DNA from: Corella eumyota
Lineage: Eukaryota > Chordata > Ascidiacea > Phlebobranchia > Corellidae
Length of the DNA stretch: 64,000 nt
Direction: 5' to 3'
NCBI GenBank assembly: GCA_963082875.1
Contig: OY720101.1
Location: 12,175,671-12,239,670 of the forward strand
Positions 33,120 through 44,469 of the stretch are shown piece after piece. Both the position numbers and the translations under genes were made by a program. The number at the start of each line of letters is the position of its first letter. Position 1 is the stretch's first letter. The notes under the pieces were generated by a model. That model made no database searches, was not told the DNA's origin, and saw nothing but the letters and a program-made list of their open reading frames with translations.

Positions 33120-34216
33120 TTACATAGTATTGCTAACATAGCAGGAAATTAGGTCAATAACCTTGGATAACCACTAGGCTAATGAAGCTATGCGTTTAGT
33201 GATCTATGTTGATGATTAAATTGTGTGTGCCTTTTTGTTTTAATACTTTTAAACTCACAAAGTTCAAAAAAATGAAATTAGGCCTATAACTATTTTATAG
33301 TTAATAACATTTTTAGTATTTTAGCAAACTTTTTAGGTAAAGCAAAAATGTAATAGATTGCTTTTTATTTTATGATTTTTTTTTAATTTTCTTTATTGTC
33401 ATTTTTTTAGTTTTTATTTAAGTTCAAAATATAGCTTTAAAATTATAGTAATAATTCTGTAGGCATAATTTTATTTTTTTCTTCCTTCTTTATGTCTTTT
33501 TTAATTTGTTTAAATAAATATTGAATTGTCAAAATAATTACAAGTACCAAAATGAAGAAAATAACTTTGTTTATTGGTTTTGTTAAAAATAATTCTTTAT
33601 TTTATTAAAAGTTTTTAATATACAGTAACTACAGAAAATTTAAAGTTGCCTATTAAGCATTAATAGAATAATAAATTTATTTATTTGTTTACAAAAAAGA
33701 GCAATTATTTATGCAAAATTAGAAAAAAGGTTAAATGATGATATTGTCTTCGTTATTATGATATGAATGCAACGGATATGATAAACAGTCGGGAATTTCC
33801 CTGACGGGAATTTCCCTCCGTAGTTTCGATTCCGATCTTCGCCATTTCGCCCTCCGATTCGAAAACCAAACCTAATTTTACTTAGACTTTAAAGGACTTA
33901 AAGTTAACATTATATTTAATGCCATTATTTGATAATGTACATTTACATTAAACTTTTTTATCAATTAGCTATCAAAAATGTAAAATTTAATTTTTTTCTT
34001 TACTTGAACTCTGGCTTCGGTTAGCTGGGTTTGCAAAGCAAGTTTCTCCCTGACTCCCACTGGCGGGTAATGACCAAGCGTAAAAGCATCCTCCAAAACG
34101 TTTAATTGGTCTTTAGAAAAAAATTTAAATATACATCAATTTGGTAGTGAGGTATCTAGTATAGGTTGTCAAGTAAAGGACCAAAAGGTTTCAGGTTTGA
34201 GTCGCACCAATGCTAT
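33120..34216. other. convergent intergenic region
   Basis: It lies between the 3' ends of the TSP1 receptor (plus) and an unknown minus-strand gene. It contains AATAAA-like signals near 33510, a tandem GGGAATTTCC pair and, at 34165-34215, a scrap of the second SINE family. No gene seen. Confidence 0.45.
33791..33815. promoter_or_regulatory. tandem NF-kappaB-like sites
   Basis: GGGAATTTCC occurs twice, at 33791-33800 and 33806-33815, exactly 15 bases apart. The decamer fits the Rel/NF-kappaB consensus GGGRNNYYCC. It lies 3' of two convergent genes, so a regulatory role is uncertain; it may instead be a small tandem repeat. Confidence 0.3.
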
Positions 34217-35459
34217 TTATTTCTTATCACCGAGTTTATAGATAGTTTTTCTTTTTAAAATTTTTTTTTTTTTTATTTTGTTAAAGTTTTTTTTTTTACC
34301 TGGCGAAAAACGCGTGCGACTTCTTCTTTGTTGAAGGTAATTCGAAGATGAATTATCGACTTTATTTTCAAGCATTTTGTCTTTAAAATTAATTTCTGTA
34401 TAACCGCTATTGGCATTTTTGTGTAATTTTTTCTTGGGGGTCCTGGCAAGCAAATTCTTGTCCGTTACAGTCGGATAATGGTTATTACTCGAAGCATTAG
34501 TTGTCTTAAAATTGCTTGCTTGTTTATTGAAATTAGGTTCGATATTATTCAGTTTGTTCAACAACTTATTTTCGGTTTGTTTGATATTTAATTGCATTGT
34601 TTTTTCAGCTTCGGATTTTCGAGTTTTGGATGAATCTGCCAGCGTTGAATTAATTGATAAACTTGGGTATTGTAAATTTGATTGTAATTCTGGTTCAACT
34701 AATTTGATAAAACAGTTTGTGTTAAGTTTGATAGTTTGTAATATATATAACAAATGTATATAACTTGATATAAGGTTAGTTTTTTAACAGTTTTTAATTT
34801 AACTTAAAAAAGTTTATGACTAGGTCAAAAAAATCGGTTTGTGGTATTAAAAGTGACTATTTGTTAGAAATAAACTAAAATTAAAATTTAAAGCAATAAC
34901 TTTTTGAGTTATATTTTGGCAGCATGGTGTAGTGGTAAGAACATTTGCTACACCACACATAAGATCGTTGGTTTAATCCCCAGCAAGCACTTAGTCAGCA
35001 GCATAATTATTGGGAAATTATAATCCATATAATATCCCAAACTGCCACAGGCAACTCAAGACTGGGTCGGAGTAACTGATGTTACTCTATGTTTAAGTCG
35101 CGCATTCGACTTTCCCACATCGAGGATAAAAATATATACAAAAAAAACAATAAATAAATAAATACACAATTAATATGTTATATAGACTTACCATTGCAGT
35201 CATGAGTCTGCCTTTCTTGCATTAAGTTACTTAACTGCATGTTATTCGAGTGCCAGCTTTGAACTGGTAAAGAAAACAACCATTCTAAAGTTACTGGCAC
35301 TAAGTACTTATGAAAGTAAGCGGCCCATTTTTCGTTTTGCAGAACTGCGCTTTGGTAGGACAAGACTGGATTGTTTGGTAATACATTTAAATTAGTTCTG
35401 TCTATATTGAAAACATTTGATGAATTTTTAACAACATCAGAATTAGTGCTTGAGATCAT
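34217..35459 (-). CDS. unrecognised basic protein
   Basis: Two exons on the minus strand, 35459-35192 and 34698-34217, join in phase (good GTAAGT donor, TTAG acceptor) for 249 residues. The first exon encodes a more hydrophobic, possibly folded part with QNEKWAAYFHKYLVPVTLEW. The second is low-complexity and asparagine-, serine- and lysine-rich, ending in a strongly basic segment (SRTRFSPGKKKNFNKIKKKK). That tail suggests nuclear or nucleic-acid-bound location; no catalytic motif is visible. A further upstream exon cannot be excluded. I do not recognise the family. The intron carries a SINE. Confidence 0.6.
34918..35148 (+). mobile_element. tRNA-derived SINE with internal deletion
   Basis: Plus-strand copy in the intron of the minus-strand unknown gene. 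The head is followed directly by the agcacttagtcagcag body, so the segment between the B-box and body is lost. The tail is intact with an A-rich end. Confidence 0.85.
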
Positions 35460-36773
35460 TTTAAGTAATGTTCAAAATATGATTATTTTTGTTTTTTTAG
35501 ATTGTATTTATAGCTTATATAATCAAATTAGAATTATTTAACATAATAAATATCAGAGCGTATTTAAAATTGATACACAAAGGCAGCTGAGAAACGTACG
35601 TAAAATATTTTATTAGATTAAGTATATCCACACGCTTATATTGTGTTTGATTCGTCGAAAATTGACATTTTAATTTTTTATTTTAATCCAATAAAAAATA
35701 CATTAAGCCAATTGTAAATTGATGTTACCTTATAGACTATTACGCATTTTAGACATAAACAACGTATTATGGATTCTGTCTATAGACAAAACCAATTAAA
35801 TGAAGTATGTTACGTTAAATTTGATTTAGAAAATAAAATTAAGTTCGATTATTATAGAAACGTCAAATAATTACTTCAAAATTCTGTTCAGTAAACGTAT
35901 TATTCTAATTATAGATACAGATATAAATATTAGTCTAAAAAATGCTTTAGTTTATAAATTGAAGTAGTTTTTAAAACTTTTTTGTTTATAATGGCAAATA
36001 AAAACACATTTTTTTTTGTATATATCTTTATCCTCGATGTGGAAAAGTCGAATGCGCGACTTAAACATAGAGTAACATAAGGTACTCTTACCCAGTCTCG
36101 AGTTGCCTGTGGCAATTTGGGATATTATAGAGACTATAATTGCCCGGTAATTATGCTGCTGATTAAGTGCTGGCTCAGCAGGAGTTCATACCGTTTATAG
36201 CGCCTTACTCAAGGGCGCTACAGCATGAGATCAGTGGGGATTGAACCCTCGACCTCATGTGTGGTATAGCAAGAGTTCTTACCACTACACCACGCTGCCG
36301 GTTAACATTATTAAATCCTTTTCAAAATGCTTAGTAATATTATTTAATTTAAATAAGAAAATTGAAATTTTAGAGTATTATGATAAAGTAGAGATAACGA
36401 TTTATAAACCATAACAATAGCCTGCAAATGACAGTCAATTAGTCATTTCAACGTTTTTTTAAATTAAACTCAATTTAGGTCAACGTGTCGTTAAACGCGT
36501 CATTTAGTTTATCCTCAATTAAGGTATATCTATTTTTCGTGTTTGTCCTACACAAAGAAACTTTATAGTATTTCTGCAAAACATTTTAATATAATTAAAG
36601 AAAAATTTATTTTTATGTTGACTTTTGATTGTTTTAACTAAAGTCAAATATTTACAAGAAACATCTAAAATAACTGGCAACACTAAAATATGGTTACGTA
36701 TAATGAATATTTTTTTTTAATTTGTTAAAAAATTGTAATTTGTAATTTTTTATAGGTTTGTTAAACAATAAAA
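35460..36773. other. divergent spacer with one SINE
   Basis: It lies between the start of the minus-strand unknown gene and the TMED start. The only structured feature is the SINE at 36015-36302. An AG after a T-rich tract (tttttatag, about 36754) lies some 20 bases before the TMED ATG. Confidence 0.45.
36015..36302 (-). mobile_element. tRNA-derived SINE, full length
   Basis: One of the best-preserved minus-strand copies: tail (atcctcgatgtggaaaagtcg), body (ctgctgattaagtgctggctc) and head (cactacaccacgctgccgg) are all near the family consensus, suggesting a recent insertion. Confidence 0.9.
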
Positions 36774-38801
36774 ATGGAAATAAAGCAGCATTTATTGTAC
36801 ACACTGTCACTAATTGTGTTACTTATTTGCAATGTTGATGGTGTTGAATTAACGTTTGAATTGGAAGATAATTCAAAACAATGTTTTTATGAAGAAATTG
36901 AAAAAGGAACGAAAGTGAACGTGGAATATCAGGTGATAAAAAGTTCTGGCAACTTAATGTAACTAGTAAAAAAATATTTAGTTTAAGCACTACGTTATAA
37001 AAGTAGTGGGGATCAAACCCAGAATCTCATGTAGTAAGGCCTATTTTTTTTTTTTATATTTATTTATTTTTGATGTGGGAAGTTTGACTTAACTACCTTA
37101 GCATAGAGTAACATATGTTTTTTTTTTGTATATATATATCTTTATCCTCGATGTGGGAAAGTCGAATGCGAGGCTTAAACATAGAGTAACATCAGTAACT
37201 TGGACTCACAGACTCAGTCTCGATTTGCCTGTGGCAGTTTGGAATATTATAGATTATAATTGCCCGATAATTATGCTGCTAATTAAGTGCTAGCTCAGCA
37301 GGAGTGCGTATCGTTTATAGCGCCTTACTCAAGGGCGCTACAGCATAAGAGCAGTGTGAATTGAACCCTGGGCCTGATGTAGGGAAGCAAAATGTTTTAA
37401 GCACTACACCACGCTGCCGTGACATTATAAATTTGTCATATTTATTTACAATTCCTATTTTATTGTGCTTTACTGTTTAATAAGTAGAAGCCGGCAGCGT
37501 GGTGTAGTGGTAAGAACACTTGCTACACCACACATGAGGTCGTGGGTTCAATCCCCACTGATCTCATGCTGTAGCGCCTTTGAGTAAGGCGCTATAAACG
37601 GTATAAACTCCTGCTGAGCCAGCACTTAATCAGCAGCGTAATTACCGGGCAATTATAGTCTCTATAATATCCCAAACTGCCACAGGCAACTCGAGACTGG
37701 GTCGGAGTAACTTATGTTATTCTATGTTTAAGTTTTTCCCACATCGAGGATAAAGATATATACAAAAAAAAATAAAAGTACATTAATAAACTAAAACTTT
37801 GAATTAAGGTTGTTAGTGGGGGAAGATATGATGTAGACTGTTCAATAGAAGACCCAGATTCTTTAAAACTTTATTCAGAAAAGAGAAAACAATATGATTC
37901 TTATAACTGGGAGACACAAAAAGCTGGGGTTTATAAGGTAAAATAACATTTAGAAGAGCTAGTAATATTTTGGAGTTTAATTATTTATGTCTGGGTTATA
38001 TGTAAATAAATTTTTTTTAAAAATAATTTTTTGTCAAATTTTTTATGTATACTTGATGTAACACCATAAAAATCATTAAAATTGGAATATATTTTTTTGC
38101 AATTGGTAAAAAAAAATTATTAATTGCATTTGAATTTGATTTTTTAGATATGTTTTAGCAATGAGTTTTCCACAATAACTCACAAAGTTGTTTATTTTGA
38201 TTTGGTGGTGGGGGATGATAAGCCTTTGTTAGAAAGCATGGACAGGACAACAGCCTTAACTTTGGTGAGTTTTTAAGTAAGATATCAAAAGGTAAAAATC
38301 ATAATTATTTATGGTGTTGGGTATTGAGCCAACATATTTTGGGTTTAAGCCACCAATGCCAAACTATTCACCCTTGAGCCTTGCTTTTACGGATAGCTTG
38401 AACATATCACAACAGCACACATTTTCCTATCAAACATATAACCTATTACCATAAGGTAATATGAAAAAAAATAATAATAATAAATCTTTTAATAAACAGA
38501 TGGAAAGTGCATGTGCAAAAATTCATGAGGGTTTAAAACAAGTTATCAACTTTCAAAAACATTTTCAACTACGGGAACTTCAAGGAAGAGTTTTTGCCGA
38601 AATTTTAAGTTCAAGAGTTCAGGTACAAAAAATTTAAATTTTTACTTTTTTTTGTAAAAAAATTTTTTCTCACTTTTATTTTTTTCTTAGATTTGGTCTA
38701 TTGCTCAAATCATAATAATGGTCGTAGTTGTAGTTAGCCAAGTTTACGTTCTACGGAGTTTTTTCGCTCATCATAAAGGTTCCACAAGAACGGATACCTA
38801 G
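36774..38801 (+). CDS. TMED: p24/TMED cargo receptor (TMED3/7 type)
   Basis: Five exons, 36774-36932, 37809-37937, 38148-38264, 38500-38622 and 38691-38801, give 212 residues. p24 proteins cycle between ER and Golgi and select cargo for COPI and COPII vesicles. A signal peptide ([16 protein letters not shown]) precedes the GOLD domain, which begins [20 protein letters not shown], very like vertebrate TMED3/TMED7. It continues with [14 protein letters not shown], then [19 protein letters not shown]; the two cysteines of the GOLD disulfide are present. Exon 4 is the coiled-coil ([15 protein letters not shown]). Exon 5 holds the membrane segment ([18 protein letters not shown]) and a short tail with FF ([10 protein letters not shown]), the COP-binding signal, though the usual C-terminal dilysine is not evident. 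The first donor (GTGATA) is weak; the in-frame read-through would add a few residues and stop. Intron 1 holds an inverted SINE pair. Confidence 0.92.
36990..37110 (-). mobile_element. SINE head scrap and SINE tail scrap
   Basis: A minus-strand head piece (gtggggatcaaacccagaat) at about 36990-37045 is followed by a separate minus-strand tail piece at about 37060-37110. They are remnants of two insertions in TMED intron 1. Confidence 0.6.
37120..37420 (-). mobile_element. tRNA-derived SINE, full length, TMED intron 1
   Basis: Minus-strand copy from tail (atcctcgatgtgggaaagtcg) to head (cactacaccacgctgccg). With the plus copy 70 bases downstream it forms a long inverted repeat. Confidence 0.88.
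37492..37772 (+). mobile_element. tRNA-derived SINE, full length, TMED intron 1
   Basis: Plus-strand copy close to the family consensus, head ggcagcgtggtgtagtggta through tail and A-rich end. It finishes about 37 bases before the acceptor of TMED exon 2. Confidence 0.9.
38315..38470 (+). mobile_element. second SINE family copy, TMED intron 3
   Basis: It shares the aatgccaaactattcaccc and cttgagcc motifs, then a ggatagcttgaacatatcac-like body, with the element at 19075-19260, and ends in an A-rich run. Head B-box is worn (GGGTTTAAGCCACC). Confidence 0.6.
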
Positions 38802-41007
38802 CAAGATAGTAAGACAACATCAAAGTAAAAATGTAGAAAAATTTGTCAAAATGTTACTGAACAAAAGTTTTTATTTATGTTTTAAAATTTATTTATGTTT
38901 AATAGGTAAAGGGTGATGGTAGTTTAAAAATTGTTTAAAATCAAGATAGTTAAATTTAATATTTGTTTTTTATTGCATTATATTTAAAAAAAAGTAACAT
39001 TAGAAGCAAATAAATGAAAACCGAAAAAAAATTACGTTAAAGTTCAGAGAAAGGGAAAATACCCCAAAATATGGAAATAAGTTTACCCAAAATTCTTAAA
39101 TAAAAGGGTTTAGGGTGATGGGGTTATATTAACCCCACTTTAAATTTTTTTGGTTTGGTCTTCTTTTTATTTTCTGAATTTTGCTTTTTTTGTTTTTAGA
39201 TTTCTGCTTATAGTGTTTACCCATTAACATATATAACTGCCAAGCTATTATTCAACAAACCTTTGCCCTTAGAACATTTAAAATTTAGAATTTTTGTGTA
39301 TATTTTTTAAGGTGCACTTAATAATATTGCAATTAGTCTGCAAAATTTGACTTTTTTTATTAATATTTATGGAAGCATAATAAAATTGAAGCTTTAGGTT
39401 TAAACTTTTATAAAATTATTGTACTAATAATGTTATTTAATCATTTTATTGCAATACATATAAAGAAAAAAATTACAGAAAAATTTTTTTCCATTTTTTA
39501 ATATTGTTGTTATTAAAAAAATTTAAATAATATAAAATTAATGAACAAATTTAGTAATTAGGAGTTTTTTTTGTTCTAATTAACAGGTACCCGTGGCAAT
39601 AATTAAAATATGTAAATTGATGACAAAATTTTGTTTAAAAATGTTTGTAACTGTTCTTACACATTAGGATTATTATATTTATGATTTACAAGAACTTTAT
39701 TATTAGTGTTTTTATTTTGTGTTGCCAGAAATATAAAATAAGGCAATATAGAAAAATGTTGTGTTCTAAAAAAATGTTTTTTCGGTACGTTGGTTATGGC
39801 AAAATTTTGTGACAATGAACATATAAGTTAAATTCTATTTAGAAAATAAGTTGTTTTTTTTTAAATAGAGTTAGGGCTAGCTGTGATTAATAAACGATAT
39901 GTGTAGGATAGTAACAATATATTATAGTTTAAAACATGACGTAATAATATAATTAATATGTTTTTACACCAGGTTTTATAGCAAAATCATGCCATAGTCA
40001 TCTAACATATTTTTAACATAAAAATAAAATATATTAAATAATTAATAAAAGAAGTTACTACCACGGTTAGATTAATATTTGTAAACTGTTATGACGTAAT
40101 AATAATAGGCGCGGCAAGGTTAGATTAGCTTTACTTAGCAAATCGAAATTTGTTTGCCAGTAGAAAGTATCGCTTTGTTTTTTCTAAGTTATTTGAGTAC
40201 GGCATGTGTCAATACAAGGGCTACGTCTCTAAGGTATTGGTTGGGCGTAGCCTGCCTGCTTTTAGCAAACAAATAGTCGTGTAGGAAAGATGTAACGACT
40301 TTGAACAGAAAAAGAGTTCTTCAAAATATAGCACTGGATATTTTAGAATAGTATTTTTAAAGTGATTTCTAACTAATTTTAAGCGAATAGCAAATATACA
40401 ACGTAGTAAAAAATATCTATTTTCTATATGAAGTAGTTTTCTGATAGTTGCCTAAATAAAATAGTCAGAAGTCAAAATTTTATTAATAATAAATTATTTG
40501 TAGCCTTAGTTAATATATAAAGTAGACCGGTTTTTATATAGCCTATCTTATTTAGCAAAATATGAAATAAATGGCAAAAAATGTCGCAATTTTATCCCTA
40601 ATACACAAACTAACTACGCCTACATTGTGTTGTAATAAGGGAAAACACGTAAAAAGGTAAATAAAGGGCGGTTATCTATTAAACATATGTTGTTATATTT
40701 AACATTTTAGTATTTATGTCTATTTGAATTGTTCCGTTTACGATTTGTAAACATGAAAGGCGTTTGTTTTAGAAAGGTTTCTGGCAACAAAATAACGAAA
40801 GTTTAATAACTGAAAACAAGTATTTGTTACGAGGAACTAGAAAAATATCAAAGAAACTGTCAAATATTTCTATTTTTGTAAAACAGAAGTCAGAAAATTC
40901 AGAAAACTAGAATATACAAAAAACTAAGTAATTAGAACTAACATAATCTACTTAAACAGAATTTCGCACCAGTTAAGGAAGAGTTGTACATATTTTAAAT
41001 ACGCAAA
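38802..41007. other. intergenic, no gene seen
   Basis: AT-rich stretch between TMED and the MYADM-like gene. No SINE, long reading frame or tandem repeat was recognised. The TMED 3' UTR presumably takes up the first few hundred bases. Confidence 0.4.
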
Positions 41008-43344
41008 ATGGAAGAAGGACCTAAATATGCCATTTCTAAAGAAGGCCTGATTAAACTTGCTGTCATATTTTTTGGCTGCGTGGCATGGGCTTTACAAGCT
41101 GATAACGGAAGCTACAACATAAATGTGGCAAGAACTTGGGTTTTTGCTGCTTATATTATTTCATGGAGTGTATCAGTCCTCTTTTATTTCTTTCATGTCT
41201 CAGGTAAGCGAAACAATAAAGTGTTAAATGTATAGGTGCGTTTATTGTTACTGTATAAAAGTGTGCATCATTTTTGTTAAAAATTTTTAGATAACTGAGA
41301 TAGTAGGTAAAGTTAAATTCTAAAGGTAAGGTTAAAAAAAGGTATAAGTTTAAGAATAATTCTAAAACTTGGCCTTGTTGCATAAAACGCAAAAAAGACC
41401 TAAAAGTATCACCAAATCAGAAATATTGGTAAATGACAAAGGCAACTTGACACCTTACTATCAGTTATTCTATATTTAGAAAGTTAGTTTCTAAAGGTAA
41501 GGTTAAAAAAATGTATAAGTTTAAGAATAATTCTAAAACTTGGCCTTGTTGCATAAAACTATAAAACGCAAAAAAGACCTAAAAGTATCACCAAATCAGA
41601 AATATTGGTAAATGACAAAGGCAACTTGACACCTTACTATCAGTTATTCTATATTTAGACTGTAAAAGTCAGTCTTCTCATATTAGAAATAAATGAATTT
41701 AATTTTTTTTTGTACTAGGTCTTGGCAGGCAAATGCACTGCGGCGGTAAATGTTCCTTTGTTGGATTCGATTTTATTTGGGCTTGGATATCAACTCTTAA
41801 TTTTCTAGCAGCATCCATTACATTTGCAATCAATTACCCAAACTGCAAAAACGGTTATAACAGGTAAACATTTTTTACATTATTAATGTTAAAAAAAAAC
41901 ATTAATGTTAAAAAAAACATTGTAAAAAAAAGATGCATTGCGTTTTTATTTATTTGTTATTATTTGATTTTAGAAAATACTGCGCAGAAGAAATATCCAG
42001 TGTAATATTCGGATTCGCTACAACGATTTTGTACGGAGTCGAGGCCTACTTTTTGAAAGGATACGCCCCAGCAAATTTAGGTATCAGTTTAAATTAATTT
42101 TTTACTAGACATTTAGTTGTTATTTAACTGCAAAGTTGGCCTTTTTAAATCACGTATAAATTTAAATATAAAAATGTTATACAGTTTAAGATTACTGTCA
42201 TACAACCAAAAATTATTTTACCAATAAGATTTTTACCGAAAAAACTGTCATTTTTCGACAATGTGCTTTTTTGTATTAACCCTTCTTACACTTACCCTCC
42301 TTTTAAAAATACCCCTTAAAAGATTGACTCAATATTCGGTAAAATGTTTTTATTATATTTAAGTTTTCGGTATTATGGGCGAATATACTCTAACTGTATT
42401 TTTTTTAGGATACATTGCTACCTTAAGAGGATGGATCAAATCAAGTGTTATTTTCTGTGGTGGTGTTACCTTTGGTTTACTGGTTGATTCTGGATACAAC
42501 TGGTGTATAGACAAGTAAATACCATTAAATTACCGTTATTTTTTATTAAAATTAGACCATTTTTAGTGACAACTATTTTTTCAGAATTTTTCAATTTTTT
42601 ATTTTTTTTAGATCTTGTGATAGTGGAATCACATATGCGCTGACAGTTTATTGTATAGGCTGGAGTGTTACAGTTCTTATATTTTTAGCCAATATTTTTC
42701 TGCCTTCGGATAAGTAAGCGATTTTCTTTTGAAAATTTCACAAAATTTTTTCTGATTTTGTCAAAACCTATTTGTAGCATTTAATATTTATTTAATAACT
42801 AAGCTATAAGCTCAACCGGCAGCGTGGTGTAATGGTCAGAACACTTGGCTACACTACATGAGGTCGTGGGTTCGATCCCCATTGCTCTTATGCTGTAGTG
42901 CCTTTAAGTAAAGCGCTATAAACAGTATTAACTTCTGCTGAACCAGCATTTAACCAGCAGCTTAATTATCAGGTAATTATATATCTATAATATCCCACCT
43001 GCCAAAGGCAACCTGAGACTGAGTCGGAGTAACTAGTGTTACTCTATGTTTAGGCCGTGAAGTCGACCTTCCGACATCGAGGATAAAGATTTAAAAAAAA
43101 ATAAAATAAAATGTAATAAAAATTGTATGTTAGGGTACGGGACAAGCCATTTCTTATGATTCAGTTCGGATGGTCCTGTCTTTGCATTCTTCTGTTTCTG
43201 ACAGCATCTTCATGCTTTGCAGCTTTTATGAATTGCTCCAATTTTGATCAATATTGGTATAGCCGTCGATTGGGTGGAGTCATATTCGGTTTTGTTACAG
43301 CGGTTTTGTACGGCGTAGATGCCTTTTTTAATAAGCCAAACTAA
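41008..43344 (+). CDS. MYADM-like two-MARVEL membrane protein
   Basis: Six exons, 41008-41203, 41719-41863, 41974-42080, 42409-42514, 42612-42713 and 43134-43344, join in phase for 288 residues. Eight hydrophobic segments fall into two similar halves, each a four-TM MARVEL domain. The halves repeat a landmark motif: EEISSVIFGFATTILYGVEAYF in the first and LGGVIFGFVTAVLYGVDAFF in the second, which shows the internal duplication. Each half also has a cysteine-bearing loop before it. The two-MARVEL plan is that of MYADM, a vertebrate protein of cholesterol-rich membrane domains; single-MARVEL relatives are MAL, plasmolipin and CMTM. Both termini are short and cytosolic, and the protein ends in FFNKPN. 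Function in the source organism is unknown. Introns carry a local tandem duplication and one SINE. Confidence 0.85.
41320..41660 (+). repeat. direct tandem duplication of about 170 bp
   Basis: Two nearly identical units start at 41320 and 41491. They share ctaaaggtaaggttaaaaaa at the start and a tatcagttattctatattta end. The second has a few extra bases (taaaact) in the middle. It lies in intron 1 of the MYADM-like gene. High similarity implies a recent duplication. Confidence 0.9.
42816..43103 (+). mobile_element. tRNA-derived SINE, MYADM-like intron 5
   Basis: Near-complete plus-strand copy (head ggcagcgtggtgtaatggtc, full body, tail, A-rich end). It stops about 30 bases before the last exon's acceptor, whose upstream tract may partly derive from the SINE's A/T-rich end. 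Confidence 0.87.
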
Positions 43345-44469
43345 AACAAGGACAGCCTAAGACTAAATGATAGTTTACACGATATTTGCAACACACAGTT
43401 ACATAGCATAACGTTACTAACAATAAAAAAGTACACTAATTTTTAATCAGCTACTAGGTCTTACAAAATATTGTCTTCGCTGCAAAATTGTTTGTACATT
43501 TAAAATGCGATTTTTTTTATGTAAAACTGCTGATGCAAACATTGTGTTAATGTTTTTTTAATTTTTTGTTTAAAAATGTTTAGCAAGCCGATTTTTTCTA
43601 TAGCGCATGAATTTATCATATATTACTTAGCATGTGCATAATTAATGTTTAAAACAATAAAAAAGTTAAGTTACTATTTATAAAATTATGCTATTTGAAA
43701 AGCACAATGTAAATAACTAATTTTTAGTGATAGTATAATTAATAGCGCTTTATTAAGACTAAATTGTTTTTGCCTGCACTTTTTCTTTAAAAAACAGCTT
43801 GTTTTTTGTTTGTAATTTGTTTCACATGGTAATAATATCATAAAATACATTAACTTTACAATAAAAGTGTTTAAATTAGGCCTAAATCAACAATTTCAGT
43901 GTATCCATAGAAGTAATCAATTTTGTCTTTTGATAAGATCCTAGCAAGACAATTATGACGTCAACAATACCGTCATACCTCGCTTAATTCGTAGAGAAGT
44001 GTCGAAATTTTACAACTAGTTGCCTGGGGTTTAAAAGTGTAATTGTGCCTAATTTAACTACTTGTTTAAATTTTAAAAACGTAGTTTAAAAGTACTGGAA
44101 AGTATAGCAACAGTAACAGTTGTACTTTTAGTAGCTTAGCAGTTTTAGAAGCGCTAAAGTTAAGAGACAGAAAGGTTGTATTTTTGGTTAAATGCTGAAC
44201 TAAATGTCGTAGTATTAGTAAACGAAAAACAATTGTTGAATTTTAGCAGAATTTTGTCATCTAGAAAGCTGGAAAAGGTTTTTAAATGGAATTTAAACAA
44301 AAACTCCTCAAAAATTGGATATTAAGCTCTTTGCGCAATTTTTTTTGCTATGTAACTTGAATTTTTGCACTACCTAACTAAACAAATACTATTAAAAATC
44401 GTATGTTTCTTTAGGCTAGTGTGTTACCTAAACACTTTTTGGTAAAATTCACAACTTCGCTTTATAAAA
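43345..44469. other. intergenic, no gene seen
   Basis: 3' flank of the MYADM-like gene with AATAAA near 43422 and 43660, then AT-rich DNA up to the TPR gene. A TATGACGTCA element sits near 43960. No repeat recognised. Confidence 0.4.

Noticed and set aside
34512-34763. Plus-strand ORF opposite the unknown basic gene
   Set aside because: It is the complement of a low-complexity exon. The minus-strand reading has matching splice sites and a natural stop.
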